Source of the DNA: Acidobacteriota bacterium
Lineage (GTDB): Bacteria; Acidobacteriota; Aminicenantia; UBA2199
Length of the DNA: 55,323 nt
Reading direction: 5' to 3'
Assembly: GCA_018897435.1 (NCBI GenBank)
Contig: JAHIKI010000025.1
Location: 1 to 55,323 of the forward strand
Position numbers and translations under genes: made by a program. Of this stretch, positions 1 to 10,023 are shown one piece after another. A model generated the notes under the pieces. The model ran no database searches. It was not told the DNA's origin and saw only the letters and a list, made by a program, of their open reading frames with translations. Position 1 is the stretch's first letter, and each line of letters opens with the position of its first letter.

Positions 1-183
1 AAAATATTGATAAATCAAAAAATATTACAAAGTGATGATAATAATCCATTCAATCTTTTTCATGCTTTTCAACTACAGGGTTGTTTTACATACGGAGACA
101 CGAGAAAAGGACATAAAGATAAGGACAAACGAGAAAATATTGATATGACAAATGTGGAAATTTACTCACGGAGAAAAAAATAA
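1..183 (+). CDS. 3' end of an unidentified gene (partial)
   Basis: One frame is open from the first base of the window to a TAA at 181-183, about 60 codons in AT-rich DNA. The C-terminus is lysine and arginine rich and ends in SRRKK. I see no recognisable motif. It runs in the same direction as the toxin-antitoxin pair that follows. An open frame of this length in AT-rich sequence is only modest evidence for a real gene, and the start lies outside the window. Confidence 0.35.
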   Translation, partial: KILINQKILQSDDNNPFNLFHAFQLQGCFTYGDTRKGHKDKDKRENIDMTNVEIYSRRKK

Positions 184-214
184 ATATTTAATAAATAAAT
201 TCATCAAAAAATGC

Positions 215-220
215 TATAAT
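215..220 (+). promoter_or_regulatory. -10 box TATAAT, 6 nt upstream of the mntA-like start
   Basis: A perfect TATAAT sits at 215-220 and the chosen ATG is at 227, leaving 6 nt between them. Transcription would begin at or next to the A of the ATG, giving a leaderless message. No good -35 is visible at 16-18 nt spacing and no Shine-Dalgarno precedes the ATG. Confidence 0.5.
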
Positions 221-226
221 TCAAAC

Positions 227-905
<679 letters not shown>

Positions 906-918
906 AAATGGCAATTCC

Positions 919-949
919 GGCGATGGCCTATGGCCACGCCTGATTTTTT
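919..949 (+). terminator. Rho-independent terminator after hepT
   Basis: GGCGATGGCC and GGCCACGCC pair around a TAT loop (stem 919-940), followed by TGATTTTTT. It lies 13 bp after the hepT stop and would end the mntA-hepT transcript. Confidence 0.65.
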
Positions 950-1005
950 AGCGTTAGCCATAAAAAATATGGTTCAATTTCAATTTCAACATATCGATCA
1001 TTAAA

Positions 1006-1042
1006 TATTCCCCTCTTCCGTAAAGGGGATGAATGGGGGATC
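1006..1042. repeat. CCCCT...AGGGG intergenic palindromic repeat
   Basis: CCCCTCTTCCGTAAAGGGG followed by ATGAATGGGGGATC. The same style of C-run/G-run palindrome with a central TAA appears twice at 33838-33963. It sits between the convergent hepT and rluB genes. It may be a repeat element or a bidirectional terminator; I cannot tell which. Confidence 0.4.
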
Positions 1043-1109
1043 GAGAGTCCTTACGTAACTTGGTTCTTGCTCTCTACAACCAGATTACTCACCCACGGTG
1101 CCCACCGGT

Positions 1110-1847
1110 CTATTCCGGATAACGGTATTTCTTCTTGAAGGCGGCGATTTCGTAATCCTTCAATTCGCGCCATTCGCCCAGCGGCAGTTTGCCGAGGCTG
1201 AGGCTGCCGATGGCGATGCGGCGGAGCTTTTCCACCGGGTGCCCCGAATACTTGAAGGCATTGCGCAGGATATGCTTCTTGCCTTCGCTGATGGTCACTT
1301 TCAGCCAGGAGTTGCCGGAACTGGTCATTTTCACCGGCTCGATGACGAAGGGATTCAGCCGTTCCCCTTCCAGGAATACCCCTTTTTCCAGTTTTTTTTG
1401 CGTCGTCTCGCTTAAAGCTCCTTTGACTTTCAGCAGGTAGGTTTTGGGTACCTGGTTCTTGGCCGAGATGATGAAATTGGCCAGGTCGCCGTCGTTGGTC
1501 AACAGCATGAGCCCGTCGGAGTTATAATCCAGCCTGCCTACCGGATAGACCCTCTCCTTGATGCGGGTGATTAAAGAACGGACGGTAGGCCGCCCCTGCG
1601 GGTCGTCAAGGGTGGAAACGATCCCTACCGGCTTGTTGAACAGGAAATAACTTTTGCTTTGCGGATTGAGTTTCAGCAGTTTGTTTCTCACGTGGATGCG
1701 ATCGCCCGGGGTGCGGACCGGGAAATTGGGATCGGTCACGGTGCGTTGGTTGACCTTGATCTTGCCATCATGGATCCAGGCGCGGATATCGCGGCGGCTG
1801 GCCGCTCCGCAGCTTTGCAGGTATTTTTGAAGTTTTGTCTCTTTCAT
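1110..1847 (-). CDS. rluB: 23S rRNA pseudouridine synthase, RluB/RsuA family
   Basis: A 245-residue enzyme with an N-terminal S4 RNA-binding domain (about residues 3-60) and a pseudouridine synthase domain. The family signature GRLDYNSDG is at residues 104-112, with D107 as the catalytic aspartate. Members convert a specific uridine in helix 89 of 23S rRNA (RluB/RluF) or in 16S rRNA (RsuA) to pseudouridine. The start ATG overlaps the stop of the upstream response regulator as ATGA (1844-1847), so it is the last gene of a coupled operon with a two-component system. The exact target uridine cannot be read from sequence; RluB is the nearest guess. Confidence 0.85.
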   Translation of the reverse strand: MKETKLQKYLQSCGAASRRDIRAWIHDGKIKVNQRTVTDPNFPVRTPGDRIHVRNKLLKLNPQSKSYFLFNKPVGIVSTLDDPQGRPTVRSLITRIKERVYPVGRLDYNSDGLMLLTNDGDLANFIISAKNQVPKTYLLKVKGALSETTQKKLEKGVFLEGERLNPFVIEPVKMTSSGNSWLKVTISEGKKHILRNAFKYSGHPVEKLRRIAIGSLSLGKLPLGEWRELKDYEIAAFKKKYRYPE

Positions 1848-3193
1848 TTGTCTATCCTCAGTCGTTTGATCAGTTCATAGAGCGTGGATGGCTTGAGCCC
1901 CAGGGCCTCAGCGGTTTTTTTCTGGACCCAGTTGTTTTTTTCCATGGTTTCGATGATCAGCTGCCTTTTAAAAGCAACCACTTTTTCGTTGAAGCCGCCC
2001 GGCTCCTGCCGCTGGTTCTTGACGCAAAGGATTTCCGGGGTCAGTGCTTCGGGAGTCAGCGTGTCGGTATTGGAAAGCAGAACGGCCCGCAGCATCGTAT
2101 TCTGCAGCTCGCGGATATTCCCCGGCCAATTGTAGTCCATCAAATGCCGCAGGAATTTCGCGTTCATGTCCTTGATGGATTTATTGTTTTCGCGGGCAAA
2201 CCTTTTCAAAAAAGCATCGGCCAGCAGGGGAATGTCCTCCTTGCGCTCGCGCAGGGGCGGGAGGTGGATGTTGATAATGTTCAAGCGGTAATAAAGGTCT
2301 TCACGGAATTCGCCGCTTTTTACTTTGGTCAACAGATCGATGTTGGTGGCCGCCAGAATGCGTACGTCGACTTTTTTGATCACATTGCCGCCCAGGGGCT
2401 GGATTTCCTTTTCCTGGATGACGCGCAGGATCTTGGCCTGAGTCTCTGTGGTCAGGTTGGCGATTTCGTCGAAAAAGATGGTGCCGCCATCCGCTTCTTC
2501 GAATATCCCTTTTTTGTCGCTGACCGCCCCGGTGTAGGCGCCTTTTTTGTAGCCGAAAAGCAGGCTTTCAAATAAAGTAGCCGGGATATTGCTCGAATTG
2601 AAAGGCGAAAACGGCATGTTTCTGCGGTTGGAGTTGGAGTGGATGGCCTTGGCGATTAGTTCCTTGCCGGTGCCGCTTTCCCCGGTGATTAAAACGGTGG
2701 AATTGGCATCGGCCACGCTTTCCACGATGCCCAATATTTTTTTCAGGAGCGGGCTGCGGCCGATGATGTTACTGAAGGAAAAACGGTCGCCGAGTGTTTT
2801 TTTAAGCTGGGTGTTTTCCCGCTTCAGTTTTTTCTCCTTGATAACGCGGTCCACCTTATGCTTGAGCTCGATATTGTTGAATGGCTTTTGCAGATAGTCC
2901 AATGCTCCCTGTTGGATGGCCTCGATGGCGGCTTCGATCGTTCCGAAAGCGGTAAGAAAGATAACCTTGATCTGCGGATCATTGGTTTTCAGTTCCTTGA
3001 AGATCTCCAGCCCCGAACTGCCGGGGATCATCTGGTCCATAATAACCACATCCACATCTTCGTCATGGTTGGTTTTGGCCTGGGATTTGTTTTCTGAAAT
3101 GCGCAACTCGTACTCGGGTTCCTGGAAAATTCTCCTGAAAATATCGTGGATGATGCTTTCGTCGTCGACCAAATGGATCGTTTTTCTTTTCAT
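1844..3193 (-). CDS. NtrC-family sigma-54-dependent response regulator
   Basis: 449 residues in three parts. A receiver domain (about 4-120) has phospho-acceptor D53. An AAA+ domain carries Walker A GESGTGKE at about 171-178 and the sigma-54 contact loop GAYTGA at about 218-223, a common variant of GAFTGA. A C-terminal Fis-type helix-turn-helix begins near 410. Phosphorylated NtrC-type regulators bind enhancers and use ATP to open sigma-54 promoters. The gene overlaps the upstream histidine kinase by 4 bp (3190-3193) and the downstream rluB by 4 bp, so kinase and regulator are very probably cognate. I found no convincing sigma-54 promoter (TGGC-N8-TTGC type) nearby, so the target genes are unknown. 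Confidence 0.92.
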   Translation of the reverse strand: MKRKTIHLVDDESIIHDIFRRIFQEPEYELRISENKSQAKTNHDEDVDVVIMDQMIPGSSGLEIFKELKTNDPQIKVIFLTAFGTIEAAIEAIQQGALDYLQKPFNNIELKHKVDRVIKEKKLKRENTQLKKTLGDRFSFSNIIGRSPLLKKILGIVESVADANSTVLITGESGTGKELIAKAIHSNSNRRNMPFSPFNSSNIPATLFESLLFGYKKGAYTGAVSDKKGIFEEADGGTIFFDEIANLTTETQAKILRVIQEKEIQPLGGNVIKKVDVRILAATNIDLLTKVKSGEFREDLYYRLNIINIHLPPLRERKEDIPLLADAFLKRFARENNKSIKDMNAKFLRHLMDYNWPGNIRELQNTMLRAVLLSNTDTLTPEALTPEILCVKNQRQEPGGFNEKVVAFKRQLIIETMEKNNWVQKKTAEALGLKPSTLYELIKRLRIDK

Positions 3194-5949
3194 AAACTAA
3201 TGCTCCTCAGCGGGCTTTGCAGGGGAAAGGTGATGCTGAAAGTGGTGCCGCGGTCTATCTTGCTGTTCACCTGGATGTTGCCGTAGTGCTCTTTGACGAT
3301 GTTGTAGACGATGGCCAGGCCCAGGCCTGTGCCCTTGCCGATCTCCTTGGTGGTGAAAAACGGGTCAAATACCTTTTCCAGGTTCTTCTCGCGGATGCCG
3401 CGACCGTTGTCCTTAAAGCGTATTGTGATCTCTTCGGCGCTTTCTTCCCCGCTGATCGAAATCCAGCCTTCGCTGTCTATGGCATCGATGGCGTTGATGA
3501 AAAGATTGATGAAAAGCTGTTGCAGGCGGGTGGAAAAACCGTGGAAACTCTTCTGAAATTCAGTTATTTTATTGAAGGTGATGCTCTTTTTATTCAGCTT
3601 GTGCTCGACCAGGGCCAGGCTCTCGTCGATCACTTTGTTCAGGTTGATGGGCATGGGCTGCTGACCTTTTTGCCGGGAAAAATCGAGCAGGGTGCGGATG
3701 ATCTTGTTCACGCGCAGTACCTGGTCCTGCATTTTTCCGACCAGCTCCAGGTTTTCCGCTCCATTCGGATTGTCGAGCAGGAATTGGCAGTAAGAGGAAA
3801 TGCCGGTCAAAGGGGTATTGATCTCATGGGCGATGCCGGCGGAAAGCAGTCCCAGTGAAGCCAGTTTTTCCGAAGTGATCAACTGGTTCTGGATGTTGTT
3901 TTTTTCGGTTACGTCCTCGAATACGAATATGCGGCCGGATATGCTGCCGCTATCGTTTTTCAACGGGGATATATACACGTCGTAGATCGATCCCGCGCCC
4001 TGGATTTGCACCTTGACATTGCGCAGGGTGTGGTTGGCGAAGCGGTCGGTTCGGATCTTGCTCCAGAATCCCGCTCCCAGGACCAAAGGCGCTTTTTTGC
4101 GCAGCGCTTTTTCCCGCTTGATCTGAAAGCGATCTTCCATGAAATAATTCCAAGACTGCACCTTGTTCAGGCGCGAGACGACCATGATGCCGAGATTGAT
4201 GTTTTGAATGATGTTTTCATTGAATTCCTTCAGCAGGTTCAACTCTTCGAGCTGGGTTTCCAAACGGGAATACAGGAAGGCGTTTTCCACCGAAAGGGCC
4301 AGGGGCGAGGAGATGCTGGACATCAGTTCCCAATCCTCGACGGTCAGGTAGGTATGGTTTGTTTTGCGGCCCATGGCCACAATGCCGATCAGCCGGTCGG
4401 CGATCTTTAAAGGCAGGAACTGGAAAAATTTATTCGGCGGCAGGGCGGCATGATCGCCGGGAAATTTTGTTGCGAATTCCTGTTCGGAAAGGAAAATGAG
4501 ATGCTCCTGGCTTTCCAGGGTGCTACGGAACGTTTTGGTCAAATGCAGGCGAGAGCGGTTGGGCATCGAGTAGAACATGTTGTTTTTGTAATGGATCAAA
4601 AGGGAAGAATCATGCAGTTGGAAACCGCGGTTGATGATCTCCAGGAAATTCTGCGATAATGAGGAAAGATCCCTCTGGGCGCTGATCGAGTGTTCCAGCT
4701 CCTTCAGCTTGCGCTTGAAATTGAATGTTTCGCGGTAGAATAGTTTTTCAAAGAATTTCTGGATGGTGCTTTCCAACGGCTTGAACAGCAGCCCGGCCAT
4801 CAGAATGGCGGCGATGGACCAGAAAATGCCCAGCAGCTTGTTCTGCTCGATATTCAGTCCCAAAAACATGTAAGTGCCGAAAATGAAAACGAAAAGCGAT
4901 GAGACCGACAGGGTTTTCTTGATGATGTTTTCAATATCGGTCACTCGTTTTGGGGACAGAAAGTAAACCAAGCTCAAGGGCAGGAAAGGGAGAAAGAACA
5001 TGCCAAGGAAAATACCGAGATTGGTTTTTCCGGCAAATGCCTGCGGTGAATAATTCAGCAACAGCAGGGAAATAAAACTCAGGGTGATGCCGCTTAAAGG
5101 GAAAATATAGCGCCTTTGCTTTTTTTTCAGGATCAGGGTCAGGGATGAAACGACGATGCTGATCCAGGCCAGAAAAACGTAGAGTGTGAAATATTGGCTG
5201 GCCAGGGAGCGGAAATGGTTGATGGCGGTGGTCAGAATCTCCGGATCGGGCCTGAAAATATTCTGCAGAATGAAATAAAGATTGATGAAAAGGAAAAGCA
5301 GCGGCGGCAGGTAGATCAGCAAGTAGCGGAAATTTTGGCTGAATTTTTTAAAGGCTCTGGTTCTGAGCGGATACTGCAATGCGTAATGGAGCAGCACGGC
5401 CGGAAAAAAAATATAGCAGACCGTATCCAGGACCAGGAAAATGAAATCGGCCGGGCCGTAATCGCCGCTGGGGGAAAATATCAGAAACCCGGACAGGGTG
5501 AGGCTGAGAATGAAAAAGATCTGCGGCGGCGGGAAAAGGGTCGCTTGCTTGACGTGCATGTTGAGAATGCCCAGGGTCAGCAAGATGGAGAGGATGCCGA
5601 TGAAAACCAGTATGTAATAGGAAAAAGGCGTAAAAACCGGATTGATGTCGACGCCGACGTTTTTCAGGATGCCGTGGCGTTCGATCTCGTAGCGGCAGTA
5701 ATTCCTGCCGGCGATGGAGCGCAACAGATCGATGCTGTTGCTGACCGAGTATTTGTTGACGGCCAGGAGGATGTCACCTGGCTTGATCTGACTGTTGGCC
5801 GGGGCCGATGCGCAGACCAGCCCCTGCTGCGAGTTTTCCCAGACCAGGTGATCGGAAACCGAGCTCCATTTCAATTTTTGGAAGAGATTGGCCAAGCTGA
5901 TGAGGATGAACAGGGCGAAAATGAAGTGCCAGGGATACTTTTTGATCAT
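3190..5949 (-). CDS. Membrane sensor histidine kinase with N-terminal PDZ-like region
   Basis: 919 residues. One N-terminal membrane helix is followed by a PDZ-like segment (about 40-100; [13 protein letters not shown] is PDZ-like). Then come a block of about eight hydrophobic helices (about 110-390), a GAF-like region, a PAS-like region and the kinase core. The H box [14 protein letters not shown] has its histidine near residue 708. An N box with LFINAIDAI, a G1 box DNGRGI and a G2 box GTGLGLAI follow. It should autophosphorylate and pass phosphate to the overlapping NtrC-type regulator. The ligand is unknown. A PDZ before a 7-8 TM sensor is less common than a plain periplasmic sensor. It overlaps the small secreted gene upstream by 4 bp. 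Confidence 0.92.
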   Translation of the reverse strand: MIKKYPWHFIFALFILISLANLFQKLKWSSVSDHLVWENSQQGLVCASAPANSQIKPGDILLAVNKYSVSNSIDLLRSIAGRNYCRYEIERHGILKNVGVDINPVFTPFSYYILVFIGILSILLTLGILNMHVKQATLFPPPQIFFILSLTLSGFLIFSPSGDYGPADFIFLVLDTVCYIFFPAVLLHYALQYPLRTRAFKKFSQNFRYLLIYLPPLLFLFINLYFILQNIFRPDPEILTTAINHFRSLASQYFTLYVFLAWISIVVSSLTLILKKKQRRYIFPLSGITLSFISLLLLNYSPQAFAGKTNLGIFLGMFFLPFLPLSLVYFLSPKRVTDIENIIKKTLSVSSLFVFIFGTYMFLGLNIEQNKLLGIFWSIAAILMAGLLFKPLESTIQKFFEKLFYRETFNFKRKLKELEHSISAQRDLSSLSQNFLEIINRGFQLHDSSLLIHYKNNMFYSMPNRSRLHLTKTFRSTLESQEHLIFLSEQEFATKFPGDHAALPPNKFFQFLPLKIADRLIGIVAMGRKTNHTYLTVEDWELMSSISSPLALSVENAFLYSRLETQLEELNLLKEFNENIIQNINLGIMVVSRLNKVQSWNYFMEDRFQIKREKALRKKAPLVLGAGFWSKIRTDRFANHTLRNVKVQIQGAGSIYDVYISPLKNDSGSISGRIFVFEDVTEKNNIQNQLITSEKLASLGLLSAGIAHEINTPLTGISSYCQFLLDNPNGAENLELVGKMQDQVLRVNKIIRTLLDFSRQKGQQPMPINLNKVIDESLALVEHKLNKKSITFNKITEFQKSFHGFSTRLQQLFINLFINAIDAIDSEGWISISGEESAEEITIRFKDNGRGIREKNLEKVFDPFFTTKEIGKGTGLGLAIVYNIVKEHYGNIQVNSKIDRGTTFSITFPLQSPLRSISL

Positions 5950-6230
5950 AATAAAATATTAGCCCTGGCGGTCTTGAAAGACCATACTATCTTTTCCCTG
6001 GAACTCAGCGGCGGTAGGGTTTTTTGAAAGAAGCGGCGCGACAGCAGTTCCCGTTCGTAGTTGGCTGAAAAAATATCGTCCTCGCTCTCGGCATAGCCGT
6101 CGCTTTTTTGGGGAATGGAGCTTTGCTGGGGGTCTGCACCGTCCGGGTTCTGTTCGAGCGCCGAGGCTTTGAATCCCCGGGGGGTCTGCAGCAGCAGTAT
6201 CAGCAAAATGATAAAAAGGGTCTTTCTCAT
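5946..6230 (-). CDS. Small secreted protein, first gene of the two-component operon
   Basis: 94 residues. The N-terminus (MRKTLFIILLILLLQT) is a typical Sec signal peptide, followed by a low-complexity polar linker rich in Q, S, D and E and an RRFFQKTLPPL-type tail. No family is recognised. The stop overlaps the kinase start by 4 bp, so it is co-translated with the sensor. A consensus promoter lies upstream at 6273-6301. It could be a periplasmic partner or ligand modulator of the kinase; that is inference from position only. No clear Shine-Dalgarno precedes the ATG. Confidence 0.6.
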   Translation of the reverse strand: MRKTLFIILLILLLQTPRGFKASALEQNPDGADPQQSSIPQKSDGYAESEDDIFSANYERELLSRRFFQKTLPPLSSREKIVWSFKTARANILL

Positions 6231-6272
6231 TGTTTTTTCCCGTACGCGCTCAGACGCGTTTTACCTACTTCC

Positions 6273-6301
6273 ATTATAACAATATATCTTTTTGCTGGCA
6301 A
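6273..6301 (-). promoter_or_regulatory. Sigma-70 promoter of the two-component/rluB operon
   Basis: On the minus strand TTGCCA (6301-6296), a 17 nt spacer and a perfect TATAAT (6278-6273). The predicted start near 6266 gives a leader of about 35 nt. An ACGCG...CGCGT inverted repeat lies in the leader (about 6242-6258). Confidence 0.75.
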
Positions 6302-6365
6302 TCATGCTGCCGGAGGAGTCGCAGTTCCTGGCACCCGGGGTTGGACTGCCGCTTGAGAGAGGTGG

Positions 6366-7571
6366 TTATTTCCGGTTAGGAGCTATGACTTTCAGGGTTT
6401 GTTCGGCAATCTCCAGCTCTTCGTTGGTGGGAATGACCATGACGCGGACCCTGGAATCGGGCTTCGAGATGACGCCGAGCTTGCCGAATGCCTCCTGATT
6501 GGCATTTTTATCAAAAACAATGCCCAGAAATTCCATGTTTTCCAGGATCATCTCTCTCTCTATAAGACCCCTTTCACCGATACCGGCGGTGAAAATGATC
6601 AAGTCGGCGCCATTCATGGCGGCCATATAGGCGCCGATGTATTTCTTGATGCGGTAGGCGAAGATCTCCAGGGCCAGGCGGGCCTGGGCATGGCCGGCGG
6701 CTGCCTTTTCGTTGATGTCGCGCATGTCGGACGAAACCTCGGAAATTCCCAGCATGCCGCTTTTGCGGTTGAGCACGGCATCCACCTGATCGTGGGTCAT
6801 GCCCATGCTGCGCTGGAGCACCAGCGGGATGGCCGGGTCGATATCGCCGCAGCGTGTGCCCATGGCCAAGCCTTCCAGGGGGGTGTAGCCCATGGTGGTG
6901 TCTACGGAAATGCCGTTCTGGATCGCGGCCATGGATGAGCCATTGCCCAGGTGGCAGGTGATGATCTTCAGGTCCTCAAGTTTTTTGTCCATGGCCTTGG
7001 CGCCCTGCTTGGCCACATAGAAGTGCGAGGTGCCGTGAAAACCATAGCGGCGGATCTTGTCCTTACGGTAGTATTCATAAGGGATGGGGTAGATGTAAGC
7101 TTTGGCGGGCATGGTCTGGTGAAAGGCGGTATCGAAGGTCCCGGCCATGGGGATGCCTGGCAGGATCTTCTGGCAGGCCTCGATGCCGGTGATGTTGGGC
7201 GGGTTGTGCAAGGGCGCCAGGGGGATGCACTCCTTCAGCGCGTTGAGCACGGCCTCGGTGATGGGCACGGTGCCGTTGAATTTTTCCCCGGCGTGCACCA
7301 CGCGGTGGCCGACGGCGAATATCTCTTTTTTATCCTTGATCACTCCGGTCTCAGCATCGGTGAGATTGCTGACGATCAGGTTGATGCCTTGCTCGTGGTT
7401 GGGAATGTCGAGCTCGCTGACCCGCTTCCGCTCGCCCTGGTAATAACTCAGTACCGAGCCCTTGATGCCGATCCTTTCCAGCAGGCCTTTGGCCAGGACC
7501 TGGAGACTTTCCATGTTGATCAATTGGAATTTGATCGAAGAACTGCCGCTGTTGATGACCAGAATTTTCAT
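6366..7571 (-). CDS. ackA: Acetate kinase
   Basis: 401 residues, the normal length for AckA. It begins MKILVINSGSSSIKFQL, the N-terminal nucleotide-site signature. DTAFHQTMP and GFHGTSH contain catalytic-site residues, and HLGNGSS and GIGERG are also present. It interconverts acetate plus ATP with acetyl phosphate plus ADP in the cytoplasm. In fermenters it makes ATP from acetyl phosphate. No phosphotransacetylase gene adjoins it here. It has its own promoter (7606-7633) and a GAGGGCG ribosome binding site. Confidence 0.96.
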   Translation of the reverse strand: MKILVINSGSSSIKFQLINMESLQVLAKGLLERIGIKGSVLSYYQGERKRVSELDIPNHEQGINLIVSNLTDAETGVIKDKKEIFAVGHRVVHAGEKFNGTVPITEAVLNALKECIPLAPLHNPPNITGIEACQKILPGIPMAGTFDTAFHQTMPAKAYIYPIPYEYYRKDKIRRYGFHGTSHFYVAKQGAKAMDKKLEDLKIITCHLGNGSSMAAIQNGISVDTTMGYTPLEGLAMGTRCGDIDPAIPLVLQRSMGMTHDQVDAVLNRKSGMLGISEVSSDMRDINEKAAAGHAQARLALEIFAYRIKKYIGAYMAAMNGADLIIFTAGIGERGLIEREMILENMEFLGIVFDKNANQEAFGKLGVISKPDSRVRVMVIPTNEELEIAEQTLKVIAPNRK

Positions 7572-7605
7572 TGCGCCCTCGTGTGCCGCCGAATTTTTAA
7601 TTTAA

Positions 7606-7633
7606 ATTATAACGCTTTTTCAATTAAATGCAA
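7606..7633 (-). promoter_or_regulatory. Sigma-70 promoter of ackA
   Basis: Minus strand TTGCAT (7633-7628), 16 nt spacer, TATAAT (7611-7606). The predicted start near 7599 gives a leader of about 28 nt with a GAGGG ribosome binding site. Confidence 0.7.
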
Positions 7634-7689
7634 TACGGCAAACGGCATAAAATTAAATTATTAACTTTATTTCCGGCGCCGGCCCAAAG

Positions 7690-7840
7690 CTGGTGTTAGT
7701 GGTAGTGATAGTATTAGCAAGAAAATCAACGAAATTTGTATTTGAATTCATTCCCGTGCTGTTTATTGACACTGTCCTGGAACTGACACCTTTATCTCGG
7801 TTTTTTCTCCTGCTGTCACTAACACTGACACTGACACTTT
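7690..7840. repeat. Imperfect inverted repeat with degenerate tandem arms (GTGTTAGTGG type)
   Basis: The left arm (about 7690-7720) is built of GTGTTAGTGGTAGTGATAG-type words. The right arm (about 7811-7840) is built of TCACTAACACTGACACTGACAC words, so the arms are imperfect reverse complements. The roughly 90 nt between them also contains TTGACACTG and CTGACACC words. It fills most of the ackA/7872 divergent gap. It is one of several such islands in the window with different word sequences but the same plan. Confidence 0.55.
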
Positions 7841-7866
7841 GCCCTGGCAGTGAATTATGTTAAAAT
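7839..7866 (+). promoter_or_regulatory. Leaderless promoter of the 7872 gene
   Basis: TTGCCC (7839-7844), 16 nt, TAAAAT (7861-7866), then 5 nt to the ATG at 7872. The -10 box lies downstream of the alternative ATG at 7857, which argues against that start. Confidence 0.5.
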
Positions 7867-7871
7867 CGCTT

Positions 7872-9956
7872 ATGAAAAAAATTAGACTTCTTCTGCTCTT
7901 GACCATACTTCTAGGCCTGCCCTTGTTCTGCTATGTCGGTCCCGGGGCCGGTTTTGCCTTCGTCGGTTCGTTCTTTTTCATATTCGCGGCTTTTTTCCTG
8001 GCTATTTTCAATTTCCTGACCTTCCCGGTGCGCGCGCTGCTGCGCTTCATCAAGCGGGCCAGGACGCTGAAAAAAGCCAAGTTCAAGAGGGTGTTGCTGA
8101 TTGGTTTCGACGGCATGGACTACCACCTCTTCAAGCAGTTCAAGAAGCAGGGACACAAGTTCCCCAATTTTGATAAGCTGGCCAAGGAGGGGACCTTCTC
8201 ACCGCTGTGGAGTACCGAACCGCCGATCTCGCCCGTAGCCTGGTCCACTTTCACCACCGGCGTCAATCCCGGCAAGCACAATATCTTCGACTTTCTGACC
8301 ACCGACCGGGCCACCTATATGCCCAAGATGGCCGGTTCCGACATCATCCCGCCCCGTCGCAGCCTGACGATCGGCAACTGGGTGATCCCTCTGGGCAGCC
8401 CCAAGATCGAACTGAAGCGCAAGAGCCAGAGCTTCTGGAAGATCGTCAGCAGCAAGGGCATCTACGCTTCGGTGTTGCGCATGCCCTTCACCTTTCCGCC
8501 GGAAAAATTCTACGGTTCCATGCTGTCCGGCCTGGGCACGCCGGACCTGCGCGGTACGCAAGGGAGCTTCAGTTTCTATTCCGACGGCCAAGCCGAAAAT
8601 TACGACATTTCCGACGGTGTTTTTGAATCACTGCAGCCACTGGGGGGCGATCGTTTCAGCGGCAGGATCAAGGGACCCGGGCATCCTTTTCGCAAGGGCA
8701 ACCCGCCGCTGGAGATTCCCTTCACCCTGACCCTGGATCGCGAAAACAAGAGCGTTGAGATCGCGGTCGGCAAGGAAAAGATCAGACTGCGGCAGAACCA
8801 ATTGTCCCCCTGGGTCAAGCTGGATTTCAAGGCCGGACTGATCGGGGTGGCCGGTATCGCCCAATGGGTGCTGGAAGATGTCGCACCCTTGAAGCTCTAC
8901 CTGTCGCCGATCAACATCGACCCGGAAAAGCCGTCCATGCCGGTTTCTCATCCGAAAATATTCTCGGTTTACCTGGCCAAGCTGCTGGGTCCGTTCGCCA
9001 CCCTGGGCATGGCCGAAGATACCTGGTCGCTGAATGAGCGCGTCCTGTCGGAAAAAAACTTCATCGACCAGGTTTACCGTACCCAGGAGGAGAGGGAAAA
9101 GATCTTCTTCAACACCCTGGCCAAGATCAAGGATGGACTGGTTATCCAGGTTTTTGAAACCACCGACCGCATCCAGCACATGTTCTGGCGTTACCTGCCC
9201 GATTCCGGCTCGCCGGCGCCCAGGCCCAGCAACGATCCGCTGGTGACCGGGTCCATTTTGGAAAGCTACCGGCGCATGGACGATTTTCTGGAAAAACTTT
9301 ATAAAAAAATGCGCCCGCATGACCTGTTGATGATCGTCTCCGATCATGGCTTCAACGCTTTCAACCGCGGCTTTAACCTGAACACCTGGCTGCACCAGGA
9401 AGGTTACCTTGTCCTAAACCAGGGCAAAAAGACAAGCGGCAAGTGGTATGCCGACGTGGACTGGAGCCGCTCGCGGGCCTACGGCCAGGGTTTGAACGGC
9501 ATCTTTCTCAACCTCAAGGACCGGGAAAGCCAAGGCATTGTCAATCCCGGCGCTGAGGCCGAGGCGCTGAAAAAGGAGATCAAGGAAAAGCTGCTGAGGG
9601 TAGTTGACGAAAAGCACAAAAAAAACGCCATCAAGTCGGCCTTTATCCGTGAAGAGATCTACCACGGACCCTACACTGTCAACGCCCCAGATATCGTGGT
9701 CGGCTACATGGCGGGGTACCGGGTTTCTTGGGAATCGGCGGTAAATTATGTCGGTGAGGAACTGTTTTCCGACAACACCCGCATGTGGAGCGGTGACCAC
9801 GCTTTTACCCGCGACCAGATCCCGGGCGTGTTTTTCTGCAACCGCAAGATCGCGGCAAAGGACCCGGGCCTGATCGACATTTCACCGACCGTGCTGGCCG
9901 CTTTCGGCATCGAAAAACCCGGTTTTATCGAAGGCCGCGACCTGAAAATAGAATGA
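7872..9956 (+). CDS. Membrane-anchored alkaline-phosphatase-superfamily phosphodiesterase
   Basis: About 694 residues. Two hydrophobic N-terminal segments (roughly the first 50 residues) are followed by a cytosol-facing basic stretch and then the type I phosphodiesterase/nucleotide pyrophosphatase fold. GFDGMDYHLF supplies a metal-binding aspartate. PVAWSTFTTGVNPGKHNIFDF contains the probable catalytic threonine or serine. IVSDHGFN and WSGDHAF supply later metal ligands. The family cleaves phosphodiester or phospho-linked substrates in two-metal sites; some members modify lipids or glycans. The substrate here is unknown. I prefer ATG 7872 over 7857 because a -10 box overlaps the codons between them. 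Confidence 0.8.
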   Translation: MKKIRLLLLLTILLGLPLFCYVGPGAGFAFVGSFFFIFAAFFLAIFNFLTFPVRALLRFIKRARTLKKAKFKRVLLIGFDGMDYHLFKQFKKQGHKFPNFDKLAKEGTFSPLWSTEPPISPVAWSTFTTGVNPGKHNIFDFLTTDRATYMPKMAGSDIIPPRRSLTIGNWVIPLGSPKIELKRKSQSFWKIVSSKGIYASVLRMPFTFPPEKFYGSMLSGLGTPDLRGTQGSFSFYSDGQAENYDISDGVFESLQPLGGDRFSGRIKGPGHPFRKGNPPLEIPFTLTLDRENKSVEIAVGKEKIRLRQNQLSPWVKLDFKAGLIGVAGIAQWVLEDVAPLKLYLSPINIDPEKPSMPVSHPKIFSVYLAKLLGPFATLGMAEDTWSLNERVLSEKNFIDQVYRTQEEREKIFFNTLAKIKDGLVIQVFETTDRIQHMFWRYLPDSGSPAPRPSNDPLVTGSILESYRRMDDFLEKLYKKMRPHDLLMIVSDHGFNAFNRGFNLNTWLHQEGYLVLNQGKKTSGKWYADVDWSRSRAYGQGLNGIFLNLKDRESQGIVNPGAEAEALKKEIKEKLLRVVDEKHKKNAIKSAFIREEIYHGPYTVNAPDIVVGYMAGYRVSWESAVNYVGEELFSDNTRMWSGDHAFTRDQIPGVFFCNRKIAAKDPGLIDISPTVLAAFGIEKPGFIEGRDLKIE

Positions 9957-10023
9957 CCGGTTTTCCTGATTGAAAATTTCTGAAATTTGAATATATATAT
10001 ACTTAGAAAAAAAAGGGAGTGCC

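Noticed and set aside
152-226. Longer start for the mntA-like gene at 152
   Set aside because: The extension overlaps the end of the preceding open frame and contains a TATAAT just before ATG 227; homologues start near 227.
6320-6345. TGGCACCCGGGGTTGG as a sigma-54 promoter near the NtrC-type operon
   Set aside because: Spacing and the second element do not match TGGC-N8-TTGC; no target gene lies in the right orientation.
7857-7871. Start codon at 7857 for the phosphodiesterase-family gene
   Set aside because: The predicted -10 box lies downstream of it and there is no ribosome binding site; 7872 fits a leaderless start.
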